Under the pieces are notes generated by a model. That model was not told where the DNA came from, ran no database searches, and saw only the letters and a program-made list of their open reading frames with translations. Both the position numbers and the translations under genes were made by a program. A stretch of DNA of 64,000 nt from Epinephelus fuscoguttatus (taxonomy: Eukaryota > Chordata > Actinopteri > Perciformes > Serranidae). The stretch lies in assembly GCF_011397635.1 (NCBI RefSeq), contig NC_064759.1, forward strand, positions 21,600,428 to 21,664,427. The letters run 5' to 3'. Position 1 is the stretch's first letter, and every line of letters starts with the position of its first letter. Of the stretch, positions 46,120 to 57,865 are shown piece by piece.

Positions 46120-46560
46120 ACAGCACTTATCTAAACAAGGTCACAAAGTGCTTCACAAAGTGCATGATAATAAAATTACAGCATTTAAAAAAAATGTTAA
46201 GAGCCAAGAAGAATAGTGTGTACAGAGGCAAAAATCGAACAGGGGAATAAAACACACAGCCTACAAAATGGCATTAAAATGAAAACTTTTCCATAAGAAA
46301 ATGTTTTAAGCAATGATTATAATGTAATGTAATATAATATAATATAATATATAATCTCCTCAGGCAGAGAATTCCAGAGCCTCGGGGTCTTGATGGCAAC
46401 AGCTCAGTCACCTTTAGTTACCAAACTTGATCTAGGGATGACTAGCAAGGGTAGGCTGGAGGATATCATGTCACGATGTGGAGCCTAGGGAGTCAGAAGC
46501 CCAGCAATATAACGGGGCTAATTCTGAAGTAAAGTACAAGAACCTCAAAAGTATGCTTAC
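46120..46560. repeat. Dispersed repeat (AATTCCAGAGCCTCGGGG type)
   Basis: CACAAAGTGCTTCACAAAG, CTCCTCAGGCAGAGAATTCC and AGAGCCTCGGGG match a common fish dispersed repeat from memory. An AATAT-type simple tract lies at 46318-46352. Confidence 0.5.
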
Positions 46561-47879
46561 AAGTACAGTGTTTGAGTAAATAGCTACTTGCTTGTTTTAC
46601 CATCACTCTTACTGTCACATTTGTTTCATCAGGATGTGTCAATCAAACTGGCATTAATGACATTGTATTCATCAGTGAACGTGTTGATGTGTTGTCCGGC
46701 TGACTTTTCATTCACCTGTCCACTCAGGTTTTCCCTTTGGCCCCGGCTATGATAATAATATGACCAGCCTGAAGGACGGTGACACTGAGGTTTCTTTTTA
46801 TGATTCATTGTTAAATATGACAGCTCTGACAGTTGCCCTGAGTGACGTCTTAAAATCAGTTTTGCCATATGGACTCATTTATTTCTGTTCAGCTCCAAAT
46901 AACATAACATCTCTGGAGCTTTTTTTTCCCCTAGTCGCCATTAAAGGTAATCCATCAAGCTAAATGAAAAGCTGACAGCACACTGCCAAAAAGTTTCATC
47001 AGAGCATTAATGTCAGACAGGAATTGTACATTTTGGACATGTGTTGCATACTGCTTCATATTATAGTCAACTTGTTTAAGAAATTGAATCAAACTTATGT
47101 TGTTTATGAAGAGCAGTTTTATAAAATAAAGTTTTGTTTATTTTTGAGGTAAAAAAAAAATGCCTGTTCACTTCTTAACTGAAACTAAATTGTAAGTGTA
47201 AGCTACTAATTTAACACTATTTCTGTAAATTGCACTGTGGACTATGTTCATACAGAGCTTAGAGGCTCTACAAAGCTAAGGGACTGTTCTTCACCTATCA
47301 GAGGAGGGGGTGGCTTTATTTCTTTATTTATTTTATAATGTTGATCCTCCCTGAAGCTACTGTTGTTATTCCTTGAGCCTCCTCGAGTAACTGGCAGATT
47401 ATGCATGACCCTCACTCCACCATAAATTTGTGCCAGTTATTAGATTTTTAAAGCTTACCCTTTAATGTTTGAAAGTTAAAAGTTGAAGACGAAAGCCTGG
47501 GGTTTTTCACTCTTGCCGTGCATGGTGGTTAGTTAGTGCAAATAATTTGGTTATTCATTTTAAATTAGACAAAGAATAAAGTGATTTTGATGACATATCA
47601 CTATTTTAAGATCAGATTTGAAGTTTTTTTTTTTGATGGAAGAGTTTGTTGCACATGATGTGTCCAAGGACCGTTGGAAATTTCAAAATCCAATGATCCT
47701 TTTTGGCCATGATAAATATATAATGCCTTCCAAACCTGCCTGGGCATGATTTCATTAAGAATTACTGGTAAAATAAATACAAAATACAACCATTTAACTT
47801 TTTATGCTCCTCCCCTAAGACTAAAAAAACAAAACAAAACCCTGGTACTAAAAAACATTAATCGACATGCCGCCCCTAT
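46561..47879. other. Intergenic, no element
   Basis: About 1.3 kb of AT-rich sequence. No gene recognised. Confidence 0.4.
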
Positions 47880-48350
47880 TTTGTACCACCCCCATCCACC
47901 TTCATAAGTAATGAACAGTCTCTAACTGCTCACCAGGCAAGCTGTTTCTCCCTGTTTCCAGTATTTGTGTTAAGCTAAGCTAACTAGTTGTTTGCCTGAT
48001 GCAGACAAGTATGAGACTGTTATTGACCTCCTGCTTCCTGCCAAACAGCAAACAAGTGTAGGGGCGACTGAGGACAGCTGTGTTTGCCACGATTTTTATG
48101 TCAGAACATCAAGGAACACAACTGACCACTCTGTGAGTTTCATGGCTTTGAAAACGAACGTTTAGGGTGGGTTTAAGACAGGTTCACACACGGCCATAGG
48201 CAGCAGTGTTAAGCCAGGCAGGGGAAAGCCAAATTCTCCGAAAATGAGCAATCGTCACTATTTTGGTCTTAGCCACTCTGTTTCATCATAAACAACCCAG
48301 AAATGGGGCTCAAAGTGCAAAATACCGGACTTCTCCTTCAATACATTTCC
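47880..48350. repeat. Dispersed fish repeat
   Basis: CAGGCAAGCTGTTTCTCCCT, GTTAAGCTAAGCTAACTAG and the end ATACCGGACTTCTCCTTCAA are familiar from a very common fish repeat. The end also resembles the inverse of the repeat end at 13467. Confidence 0.5.
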
Positions 48351-48394
48351 ATCCTTTAACTGTTATGCAGCCTTTAAAACCAGGGAAAAACACC

Positions 48395-48495
48395 ATTTAT
48401 GCCATATCACAATACAAGGATATCTAATCTAAGACGATATATAGTCTCTTATCTCTATAACGATATAATATCTTCATATTGCGCAGCACTAATGT
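48395..48495. mobile_element. hAT-like terminal fragment
   Basis: ATATCACAATACAAGGATAT ... CATATTGCGCAGCACTA resembles the 3' end of the TAGGGCTG-type hAT elements in the window. The other end is missing. Confidence 0.4.
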
Positions 48496-48580
48496 AGTCA
48501 TGTTTAAATGGTATGGTTAAATAGCCGACACATGTAGGCTACGTTTACTTTGTAAAAAATTTGGTTAGCGAAGTCTAAAT

Positions 48581-48888
48581 AAACCAAGCACAAAAAGTCA
48601 GGAAATTTGTGTTTGGTAGATTATTTCTTTGTTGCAACAATGCTTCTTGGCAATAAATCTTAGCTGTTTGGCATCGGCAGAGAAGATTTGGCACATTTTT
48701 CATGGGTGCGACCCACATACTCAGCTCTGCTGCTCATCCCACAAATGCATGTTCCTTACAAATGTGGCACCATTTAAAGGGGAAATAAACAGGCTTTCCA
48801 ACGGTGTAAGATTTATTGCCAACAAGCATTTTTATAACAAAGAAATAATCTACCAAGCTCCAATGTCCTTACTTTTTGTGCTTAGTTT
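48581..48888. repeat. Palindromic foldback element
   Basis: The left arm 48581-48662 and right arm 48807-48888 are inverted copies over about 82 bp, including GGTAGATTATTTCTTTGTT and TTGGCAATAAATCTTA exactly. The spacer is about 144 bp. Probably a MITE or foldback element. Confidence 0.85.
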
Positions 48889-49129
48889 AGTTTCCCAGTA
48901 ACTGAGAGAAATCCAAAACGTGTTACAACCGTCCCTGGTCTCCCGTATTTCTTAGACCCGTTCCTTTTACGCACAAACTGTGGCTCCATCTCAGCCAATA
49001 GCATGACAGCATTTCCAGCGCCTTGACAGCAGCTCTGCCCTCATGATTTTTTTTTCCTTTTACTGTAAACAACTGAAACTCTGCATGAAACCTCCTCGTT
49101 CTCATTTCCTCTCCATCTATCTACCTCCT

Positions 49130-49407
49130 CCACCTCTTCCTCCGCCGCAGCTCTGTTGCGTCCCGCCGCGCTGACCCCCGGCTCCACCGACACGACCGCG
49201 GAGGGAACTATATGACTGAGGAGCGGGGGCTTAACCGCTGTGTGTGTGTGTGTGTGTGTGTGTGGACCGCGCACCGGCTGACTGACCGAGGTCAAGGTGG
49301 GAGGTTCGGCCGTAAACAGTTGGGGGGATGCTGCAGCCTGACAGCCAATTTACCGCCCGGTGTTGTTCCTGAGAGGACCTGAGTGTGAGCAGCTCTGCCG
49401 GCACAGG
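49130..49407 (+). promoter_or_regulatory. CpG-rich promoter and non-coding first exon of an unidentified gene
   Basis: From about 49140 the sequence becomes GC-rich with many CpGs (GTCCCGCCGCGCTGACC, CGACACGACCGCGG, GGACCGCGCACCGG), unlike its surroundings. GGCACAGG followed by GTAAGTG at 49408 is a consensus donor, so an exon should end at 49407. The only ATG near the donor (49328) opens a 14-codon upstream frame, so the exon is likely 5' UTR. The gene is not identifiable because no coding exon is visible downstream to 64000. Confidence 0.55.
49239..49264. repeat. (GT)n microsatellite in the CpG island
   Basis: About 13 GT units within the presumed first exon or core promoter. Z-DNA-prone. 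Confidence 0.9.
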
Positions 49408-49959
49408 GTAAGTGATTTATCTGCTTTAAGAGAGGTTACAGAAAAACCTCCGGGTTTTATTGCTGTGTGTCGATTCACATTAAACTCTAATCTTATTTAT
49501 TCTCTCTGTGGGGAACTTGCTGCTGTGACTTATAAACGCTTTAATGAGGGGATTGCACTTTTTTCCCTGGTGGTGTGCTTCTGTGGAGGGACTGGCAAGT
49601 TTCTGCAGGAGGAAAACAAAAACTGGTAACTAATGGCTTTCTCGTCATACGATTTTTGGGAGTACAATGACATATTTTAGATCAAAAACAGGTCGTATGG
49701 AGGTGAATATACACAATTTACAGCTTATAGAAGATGTCACTGACATATAGTGGGCTAGGGAGCAGGAAAAATATACAATATACAGTGTATGAAAGATGTA
49801 AATGAAATATTATACATAGTTATAAGATTGCCAAAACATGAAAAATAAATAGCCATATATATAAAAAACATCCCTATCTTCCAAAATAAAACTGTTAAAA
49901 GAACAATGTAAACATTAACATGGACCATAAACTTAAATAAACACATTTATACAGTATAA

Positions 49960-50290
49960 AATACAATAGAAATCCTTTATTGTCATTGTACCAGCACAAT
50001 AAAATGTAAAAGCTGCAACTGTACACAGTGCAACAAGAAGCAGATATTGATATTGCACTTAACAGACTGGAAATGATAATTAGGACAGTATGTGCAGTAT
50101 AGGGTTAGAGTTCTAATGGCCCAGGGAAAGAAAGTGTTTGTAAAATTGAGTACTGCGTATTATTTTACAGCTGGGCATGTGTATATGTCACTCCAAACGG
50201 TCATAAAGTTTGTTATCAGACCCATGAAACTAACCCTATAGGTAAATGAGCTCCCCTTTGTCCTTTAGATTACTGGAAAGTTTGAATTTT
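49960..50290 (-). mobile_element. LINE 3' end, antisense
   Basis: AGAAATCCTTTATTGTCATTG is the inverse of the ...CAATGACAATAAAGGATTTC tail of L2/Rex-like LINEs. Reading outward, the sequence fits the 3' UTR of such an element. No ORF2 recovered. Confidence 0.45.
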
Positions 50291-50793
50291 AGTACTCACC
50301 TTGATCTGATTATGCTCCACTGCGGATGCTCATTACTCCTTGAATGGTTTTTCATATTGTGTTTTTATTTTGGGGATGCATTAAGTAGTTGTCCGCTGAG
50401 GCTCCAACATAAATGATGCCCTGGTGAAATAAAATCTTTCCTCCATCTGGGTGAAAGAAGCAGACATTATGATACTTTTATATGAAGTTGTCATTTGTGA
50501 GACCCTCTGGTGGATGCAAAGTGTCATTATGTTTGTTTTGGAGGCATTGACTCAAGATAATGAAGCTCAGTGAGAGGAGACATAACAAAACTCCCTGCAT
50601 AGATGGAGATGTGAGCTGTAAAAGGGCAAAATGAGCTTATTCTGCTGTAAGACATGTGGTTAAGTGTCTTAAGAGGAAGCAGCCAACACTAATTACACTG
50701 ACGTTGTAAATATTTCTACCATCTGTGACAAATTCTGTCTTGAGATACTCGTTTTGAATCTGCTCGAAGTCTCCTTTGCTGTTGTGTTTTTGT

Positions 50794-50795
<2 letters not shown>

Positions 50796-50837
<42 letters not shown>
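50796..50837. repeat. (CA)n microsatellite
   Basis: About 21 uninterrupted CA units. Confidence 0.95.
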
Positions 50838-50838
<1 letters not shown>

Positions 50839-52384
50839 ACACTGATGAGCTTCTCCCTCAACAGTCGGCGGAGGTGTGATTGTTAGTTTATTTCGTGTGG
50901 TGGATTAATTTCAAGGCGCACATCACTCAGAGCTGGCTTCCAAAGCTGCAGTCCCTCATTTTAAATAAAAGATGGAGTGGATGCAAAAATCGCATCTTGA
51001 ATAAAAGATGCTTGTGGTTGGTTCGGAGCATCGCCCCCGGGTGGAGGGGTCTCATCATGTTCCTGCGTTCTGTTAATCAGTCGATCATGAAGAGATTCTG
51101 CTGTTATAAGAGGAGAAAACGTTTATGTTTTCACAGAGCAGATCCTGGATCCCTCTCCGCGTTCCTCTGTGCCCACTTTCATCTCTTTGATCATTTCTTT
51201 GGCAGCTTACAAATGGCAGGAGAGGTCTGGATGGAGCTAATCTTTTATTGATTATTGTCTGTCTACCATATCTCACCTCACATGGGTAGATGAAGCACAC
51301 CTTCGCTGGGTTTTCACTGTTATTGATACCTTGTGACTAATGATGTGATGTGAGGGTTTGCTTTCTGTCTTCCACTTCTCACTCACCATGAGACAGGAAA
51401 TCAAGTTGTGTAGGTGCATTACGAGGTGTCACAAGTCGCACCATTGGTAAGTGGTGCCATGTCTGCGCGGGCTGATGATTAAGTGTATATTACCACATGG
51501 GGGATGTGCAGTTTAAGAGCAGCACAGAGAGAAGAAGCACATAATGAAGCAGCTGCAGTTCTGAATAGCTGCTCGTAATCCAAATTCCTGTCTTGCTCTT
51601 ACAAGAGAAAAATGATCAGCCATGTCGCTTTTCTTTCATTGCTTGATTGATTTCTCAACGAAACAGGTGCATTCTCGTCTGGTGGGACAAAAACTTGTGA
51701 TCACTTGTGGAATTTCCTGTGTTGTATAACTAAAAATACGGCCTTGCGTTTATGTTCCTTTTCCAAAATTCACTGGCTGCTTATTAAAAACTGGCGAAAA
51801 GGGGAAAATGAGGAGTTCAGGGAGTGATTGAGAGCAGAAATGGAGGTTGAGGAGTGCGAGACAACAGTGAATAAATTCTGCCCCAAACTCAGCAGAGAGC
51901 TGATTATACTGCAGCTGAACATCCACACCGTTCCCAGTGGCATCGACTCGTTCCTGCTTCTCAGTGAAAGAAATGAAAGATTTATCGCAGGCCAGCTCAT
52001 AGCCGTAGAGGAGCTGGGGCAAAATTTGAAGGAGTCTTGTGTTGTTCCTTTTTTTTTCCTTTTGCAGTGGTGTTTAGGGGTCATACGAGGCCAAGGATGT
52101 AATAGACCTGTCAAGTGTCTCCGGGGAGGAGCTCCAGAGGAGGAGAAACAGGAGATTAGACAGGGCTGAGAAGGAGATAAGAGGAAAAGACAGAGGGATG
52201 AAGGCTGGTGGATGTTATTAGAGTGAGATTTAGGACACAAAGGGTATCAGACAACAGTGGATTGAAAGAGTGAGAGGTCACCTCATAGTAAAATAAAAAT
52301 GTGACAGGAAACTAATGGAATTACTCAAAATGAGACGACAAGAGATTACTACTTTTTGACATTAAAAAAACATAGCACTGTTAC
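50838..52384. other. Presumed first intron of the downstream gene, no element
   Basis: About 1.5 kb. Both strands are open for 340-470 bp around 51770-52240, but no family resemblance, start context or splice structure supports a gene. Confidence 0.4.
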
Positions 52385-54500
52385 GTGTTAGTTCAGAGAA
52401 GGACCCAAAATGCAGGTCACCAGACAGGTGGAAGTTTTTGACAAAAGGCGAGCTTTAATGTAGCTGGTCCAGGACATCCAAAAAAGGAAGGCAACTCAAA
52501 ATCCAAATTAAAGCAGAACAAAAACCAACAGGGAAAAAACACGATGAACAGGAATGGATGCAGGATGAACACAGGACGAACAGAAGGTACGCAGACTGAC
52601 TGACCCACGATGAAAAAAACACGATCAACACAGATGAACTGACAAAGGACAAAGGGAAACACACAGGTATATATACATAGAAAACTAATCACCAGAGGGG
52701 TATTCCAGGTAGGAGGTTCAACAAACTCTGAGTCTAACCCTGAACTCTGAGTTGATTTACCCTGAGATGGGAAACTCTGAGTTACCGGTTCCAGAACAGC
52801 TGATCTGACTTAGTTCAGTCAACTCTGAGTATGTTCACTCTGAGTTAAGCCGACAATAAAAAGCCATCATCAATTGAGCTCCGACTCCATGATTCACCAT
52901 GGCAACAGGTAAATAAAAGACAGCGCCTCCATTTTAATCCAGTGGATGTAGAGATATTAATGCATGTGTAGCAGATGGTGCACGTTTATCTTTAAGGAAA
53001 TGTAAGTCTGATAAATGATGAATAAACGGATAACACTGAATAAAACTTTTTTATTAACTTTATGGTTAACTTATTTACACTTTCCTCGCTCTGACTCACG
53101 CTCTTCTTTTAATGAAGATAAAGTGGCTGTGTATCAGGCTGTAGATACATTACATTATATTAATATATTTGTTCAGATTTAATCTGATGGGGAAAAACAC
53201 AGGAGGCAGCAACTGAAAAATAGGAAGATTTAAAACATATAGGCTAGGCTATAGATCAAAGACATAAAGACATGACTGTAAACTCACAGTGTGACCCAGT
53301 AATAATATGTTTGGTGATTTGCACTTGAAAAGACGTTGAGGTTAAAATACAGTATATTTTAAAATGTTGCACATCTATTTGTATCTTGACTCAACAGATT
53401 TCAGTGACTTTATTTCAGCTACAAATGTAGTAAATTTAAAGACACTGAAATGCTGCACCATTGCTCACTCAGAAATATTAACATATAATCCCCAATATTA
53501 GGCTATAGGAATTATGTTCCATCAGTGCGACCAATGACATCAGTGATAGAGATCATGAGTCATTTATACTACGTGTCTAAAGCTTCATACTGATTTTTAA
53601 AATTTAAATAATTAGACCTACACATTATGTGCAATAAACATTTGGGAGCTGCTCTAACAGACTGACAGTCTGATCCTTGTGTGTGTTATAAAAAATAATA
53701 AATATAAAAAGGACAGAGGTTTGATTCTGAGCTGAGGGTGAATTCTTGCTGTGAAGTATTTGAATGTAAAGACAAAAACCGATGTCCAAAGAAATGATTG
53801 ATGTGCATAAATTCAGTAACTTAAGACAGTCCTGAGTAACAAACTAATATCCAGCAGGATTTAGACTGTGACAGACGGTAAATATCCGCTAATTAATGCG
53901 GTTCGATACAAGCTTTGACACGGACTGAATGAATGAGGAAATGAAACAGCGTGTAACAGGGAGGAGACAGAGAAAAACTCAGGGTTTATTGAAGAAAACC
54001 TGTCAGAGAGCAGGTTAGGATCACAGACTCAGTTGCCATGGTGATTGACTCAGAGTTTCAGTTACCTCTCTTTCTGGAACTGAAAACCCAGAGTTTCCCT
54101 CATCTCAGGGTTAACTTACTCAGAGTTTTCACTAAACCCACTTTCTGGAATACCCCTCAGGACGAGACACAGCTAGAGAAGGAAGACACGAGCAAGAGGA
54201 GTGAAACACGGATTGGTTGACAACAAGGGTGGAGCAGACAAAAATAATACAAAACAGGTGTGAAGGGAGGACTCAGGGAACAGGCGAGGACTAACGAGAC
54301 AGGTGTGACAGAAAACAGGCGGGAAAACACACGACAGGAAGTAAAACCAGACACGACACGAGGAGAGAATCTACAAAATAAATCAGGAAGCAGATTAAAT
54401 ATGAGTTGAACAACATGAAACAAGGAACACAAACAGAATACTCCAAAACAGAGTGCACAAGATAACAGAATATGAAACCAAAACCCAGGATCATGACAAG
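52385..54500. repeat. Dispersed repeat split by a Harbinger-like insertion
   Basis: The left part (GGACCCAAAATGCAGGTCAC to 52695) and right part (54158 GACGAGACACAGCTAG to AACCCAGGATCATGACAAG) join into one continuous repeat when 52696-54157 and one CAG are removed. The repeat is a familiar fish family of uncertain class. Confidence 0.55.
52696..54157. mobile_element. PIF/Harbinger-like element, 1462 bp
   Basis: The ends AGGGGTATTCC and GGAATACCCCT are perfect inverses. Inverted similarity continues through AACTCTGAGTT-rich sequence for about 100 bp. The flanking trinucleotide CAG is duplicated (52693-52695, 54158-54160), matching the 3 bp target duplication of this superfamily. The interior is AT-rich without a transposase, though CTCCATGATTCACCATGGCAAC near 52885 recalls the start region of the full-length family. 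Confidence 0.75.
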
Positions 54501-54514
54501 CACATTACATCAAC

Positions 54515-54813
54515 TTCAAGGGATAGTGCACCCAAAAATGAAAATTCAGCCAGAGATCCAAGGGGAGAGGAGGAAGCAACACAACTCCACCTAATGCAGG
54601 CTGGGTGCCCCAGATTTAAACGTCCAAAAAACACATAATTGAAACCATAAAGTATCTCCATACTGCTCGTCCGTAGTGATCCAAGTGTCCTGAAGTCCCA
54701 ACATAAAAAGTTGTTTGGAAAAACGTCATTTAAACTCTGTTTTTAGCCTCCCTCGTCATATGGGTGAGTAGATAATGGCTGAATTTTCATTTTTGGGTGC
54801 ACTATCCCTTTAA
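54515..54813. mobile_element. TTAA-type MITE, 299 bp
   Basis: AAGGGATAGTGCACCCAAAA at the left recurs inverted as TTTTGGGTGCACTATCCCTT at the right. The target site is TTAA at the right and a mutated TTCA at the left. Confidence 0.8.
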
Positions 54814-55254
54814 AATTCCAGCGGCAAAAATACAAGTGTAATCTTTTAAATTAAGGCCAGTGTGCACAGCATTCTTTTGTTTTAAATTTCAGTGTACATA
54901 CCCATTCTTTTTTCCTTTGCAGACCTATCTGTTTTGGTAAAACATTTTCCCAGCAATGATCACACATGTTTCATTATGCATTTTATCTCATGCATTTTTA
55001 AATTTGTGGGCCAGAATAAAAAATGACGGCCCAGAGGCACAGCCTGAGGCAGCCGTGGGGGCAGATGAAGTGAAGATGGTAAACTGACCCTTGAATCAGC
55101 TCTTTCTTTGAAGGCAAAGTCAAAATTTAAACCGCAAAATGACTTATTAAAACACAAGTAGTATATTCCCCATGTAACATTTAGAGTTAAAATGCTGCAG
55201 TAATGCTCGAAAAATGAAATACAGACTGAGAGATTTATCACTTAGAGAAATTTT
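54814..55254. other. Intronic spacer
   Basis: AT-rich; nothing recognised. Confidence 0.4.
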
Positions 55255-55280
55255 TATGCCTCTGCATCAGCGACAGGCAT

Positions 55281-55918
55281 AAAATATCGCGATACAGCGT
55301 AGTATGTAAATATTTTGCGTGGCGATATTGTATCAATACACGGACGCAGAGTATAGCTCTTTCGTCATATACATTATTTATTTTTGCAAATACACATCTT
55401 AATACAACTTCTGGCACTAGAACAATAAAATCATTTGCTTTTTTGGTCCACTAGATGATGCTTTTTTTTCTCGGGGTTAGGTCAGCAGAGGTCTCACTCG
55501 GCAGCATTCGGCAAGAAGTTGATCAAAACAAAGATGGAGGCACTGGAGAAAGAAATTAGAATTGCACCGTCAGCGTTTAAATCAAATGTCTGGACTTATT
55601 TCGGATTTCTTAACACGGAAGGAAATGAGGACTTGGATATGACACATGAGTCACGCAGTGTCATATGAGAATACTGTAGGAATACACGAGGGCTCACCTC
55701 GCTGACTCCACCATCGAGAGATAGCGTCAGCTGCTGACAGCCAAGCTAACGCTAAACCAACAAAGTTTTCCTTTGGGGAAATAATTTGCAGTTGGCAAAA
55801 AGTTAATAAATCGCAATATATTTTATTGCAATACTCAGCATATTGAAATAATATTATATCACAACCTAAGTATCGTGATAATATGGTATCACGGGTAGTC
55901 TTGCTATTCCCACCCCTG
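55281..55918. mobile_element. hAT-like element A, left end degraded
   Basis: The right end TATTCCCACCCCTG is the inverse of a CAGGGGTGGGAATA hAT terminus. The interior has TATCG/CGATA-rich subterminal sequence on both sides. The left terminus itself is not intact. Confidence 0.5.
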
Positions 55919-56231
55919 TTGTCTGTCCATCCATACTTACGTACATATGTCACAGTCTTGTGAACATGATATCTCAAGTAGGTGTTGAGGGACATTCCTA
56001 AAATTTGGCACAAACCTCCACCTCCAAAAACACTTTTGTTGTCATAATTCAACTCTGTGACTCAGGAACAGAGGAGGAGACATTTGGTCAGAATTGGTGA
56101 CACTAATCTTGAAACTGTGCTGATTGTATGGATCATTGGTGGCCAAACTGTGACTCACTGCCTGTTGTAAACATTTAAAAATAAACTTGAATATGGCTTA
56201 AACATATTTCTAATAAATTGTACTGTGTGTA

Positions 56232-57308
56232 CGAGGGGTGGGCAATAGGGCCCTAAAATAATATCACCATATTTCTGGGTGTTTTTGCGATAACGATATT
56301 CATGACGATTTGACAAATTAGATAAAAATAAATTACTATTAAGAAACTGGAATTGCAACAAAATAAGTAATACAGTTTTACAAGTTAACCTAACAGTTTG
56401 CCTCCAGATATTCAGTTTAAACTGAACAAGGATGATCTCCCATGTCTTTAGATTTTAAACAACAACAGTAACACAGAGTGAGATTCAGATTCTGTCTCTG
56501 GCAAGAGAGGAGAGGGAAATACGCTGTGCTGCTGCCGAGGGAGCCGCTGAATGAGTTCCATCTGAGCGGTAAGTCGCTAAAAGAGTCTGAGAAGTCCGGG
56601 GCTGTTCATAACATAACATTAAGAACACCTAGGGGTGGGAATCACCAGAGAATCCACCATAAGATATTATCCTGATACTTAATACAATACAATACAATAT
56701 TATTTTGATTTTAAATATGTTGCAATATGCAGAGTATTGTAATAAAATATATTGCGATCTATTATCTTTTTTCAACTGTAAATGATGTTCGTAGAGGAAA
56801 ACTTTGTCAATATCTGTTTTACCGAATAAGATTAAGTTTTCAGTCTGTTCATCTCACTTCAGCCTTTTTGCAGCAGCAGCAGCAAAATGTATCTAGTGGA
56901 CTAAAAAAGCAACTGCTTATATTAATTCTAGTAGGCTACCTAAAGATTAATTTGTATTTGTAACTAATGATTTATACAATAAAAAAAATCATTATTTGGC
57001 ACTGTGTGATGATACAATGTTGTCATACAAAAATATTGCGATACTAAGCTGTATCGATTTCTTCCCCCACCCCTAAGGACACCAAGGTCTAACGACAGCA
57101 CACTTTATTTAACACTGCCGAAGCTGCTCCTCTTTTTGAAACCACCACGGAGTCGGTAATAATTTCACTTGTGGCCATGGTTATTGTTGCCGAGGGTAAC
57201 AGTATTATACAAGTCGAAATATCGCGAGTATCACGATATGAATTTTTCATATGATATTAAAAATTACACTGTCATTATCGCGAAAGAGACGATATGGCAC
57301 AGCCCTAG
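56232..57308. mobile_element. hAT-like element C (middle of a nest)
   Basis: The left end CGAGGGGTGGGCAATA and the inverse of the right end, CTAGGGCTGTGCCATA, form the inverted repeat, with GCGATAACGATAT-type subterminal sequence. The borders are uncertain by a few bases. It contains element D. Confidence 0.6.
56630..57075. mobile_element. hAT-like element D (inner of a nest), 446 bp
   Basis: The ends TAGGGGTGGGAATC and the inverse of the right end, TAGGGGTGGGGGAAG, match well. The 8 bp flanks AGAACACC (56622-56629) and AGGACACC (57076-57083) match at 7 of 8. No coding capacity. Confidence 0.75.
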
Positions 57309-57865
57309 TATGTACTGTATGTAGATGTCACTTCTTCACCTACACTGATTGATTACAAGTTGATAAATAAATATTTACCTCAGTAAACACACCTGAGAAT
57401 ATAAAAAGAAACTTTTTGTTATATGTGGGCACACTAATAAACTACTGTAATGTCAGATGTAAACTGTTTAGTAGTGTTGCGTCGTAATTTTGATTAAAAA
57501 ATGAATTTTCTATGGCAAATGGGGGATCTGGTTGAGAAACCCAAATTTTTTGTGACTGGTTAAAAACTAAGCATTTACTATTTTTTTGGCCAGTGACTCC
57601 GTATATTTTTTTGTGTATGGCCTATAATCAAAAAAAGTTCGGCCACTTCTGGTATAGATCTCCTGTGCTGCCAGGTTGAAGATGTGAACCATCCACGTTT
57701 TAGAGCATGTAGCTTCTTAGCAGTAACATCCACATTAAAAGCATTTTCCACTGTCATGGCTACATGTGAGTCTGGACAGACGTAAATTTAAACTGCAACT
57801 TGACTGGTTGGTGGAGGCGTACAACCATAAGGCGGTAATTCTGGTTTTAAATTAAAAATGAGAGG

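Larger units (their letters stand above)
56134..57651. mobile_element. hAT-like element B (outer of a nest)
   Basis: The ends CATTGGTGGCCAAACT and the inverse of the right end, CAGAAGTGGCCGAACT, match at 13 of 16. The 8 bp flanks GTATGGAT (56126-56133) and GTATAGAT (57652-57659) match at 7 of 8. It contains element C. Confidence 0.7.
55255..57865. repeat. Dispersed fish repeat, copy 2, broken by nested transposons
   Basis: The pieces 55255-55280 (GCCTCTGCATCAGCGACAGG), 55919-56133 (GACTCAGGAACAGAGGAGGA) and 57652-57865 (CTGTGCTGCCAGG) are, in order, the blocks of the repeat at 31240. Two separate insertions split it. Confidence 0.65.

Noticed and set aside
46760-46963. Short plus-strand frame with hydrophobic stretch
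   Set aside because: No start context, no homologue recognised and no splice partners. Treated as chance.
51770-52240. Long minus-strand frame (156 codons) overlapping a 113-codon plus-strand frame
   Set aside because: Ser/Leu/Pro-rich, low complexity, no recognisable domain, and both strands are open over the same bases. No splice or promoter evidence. Best explained as chance.
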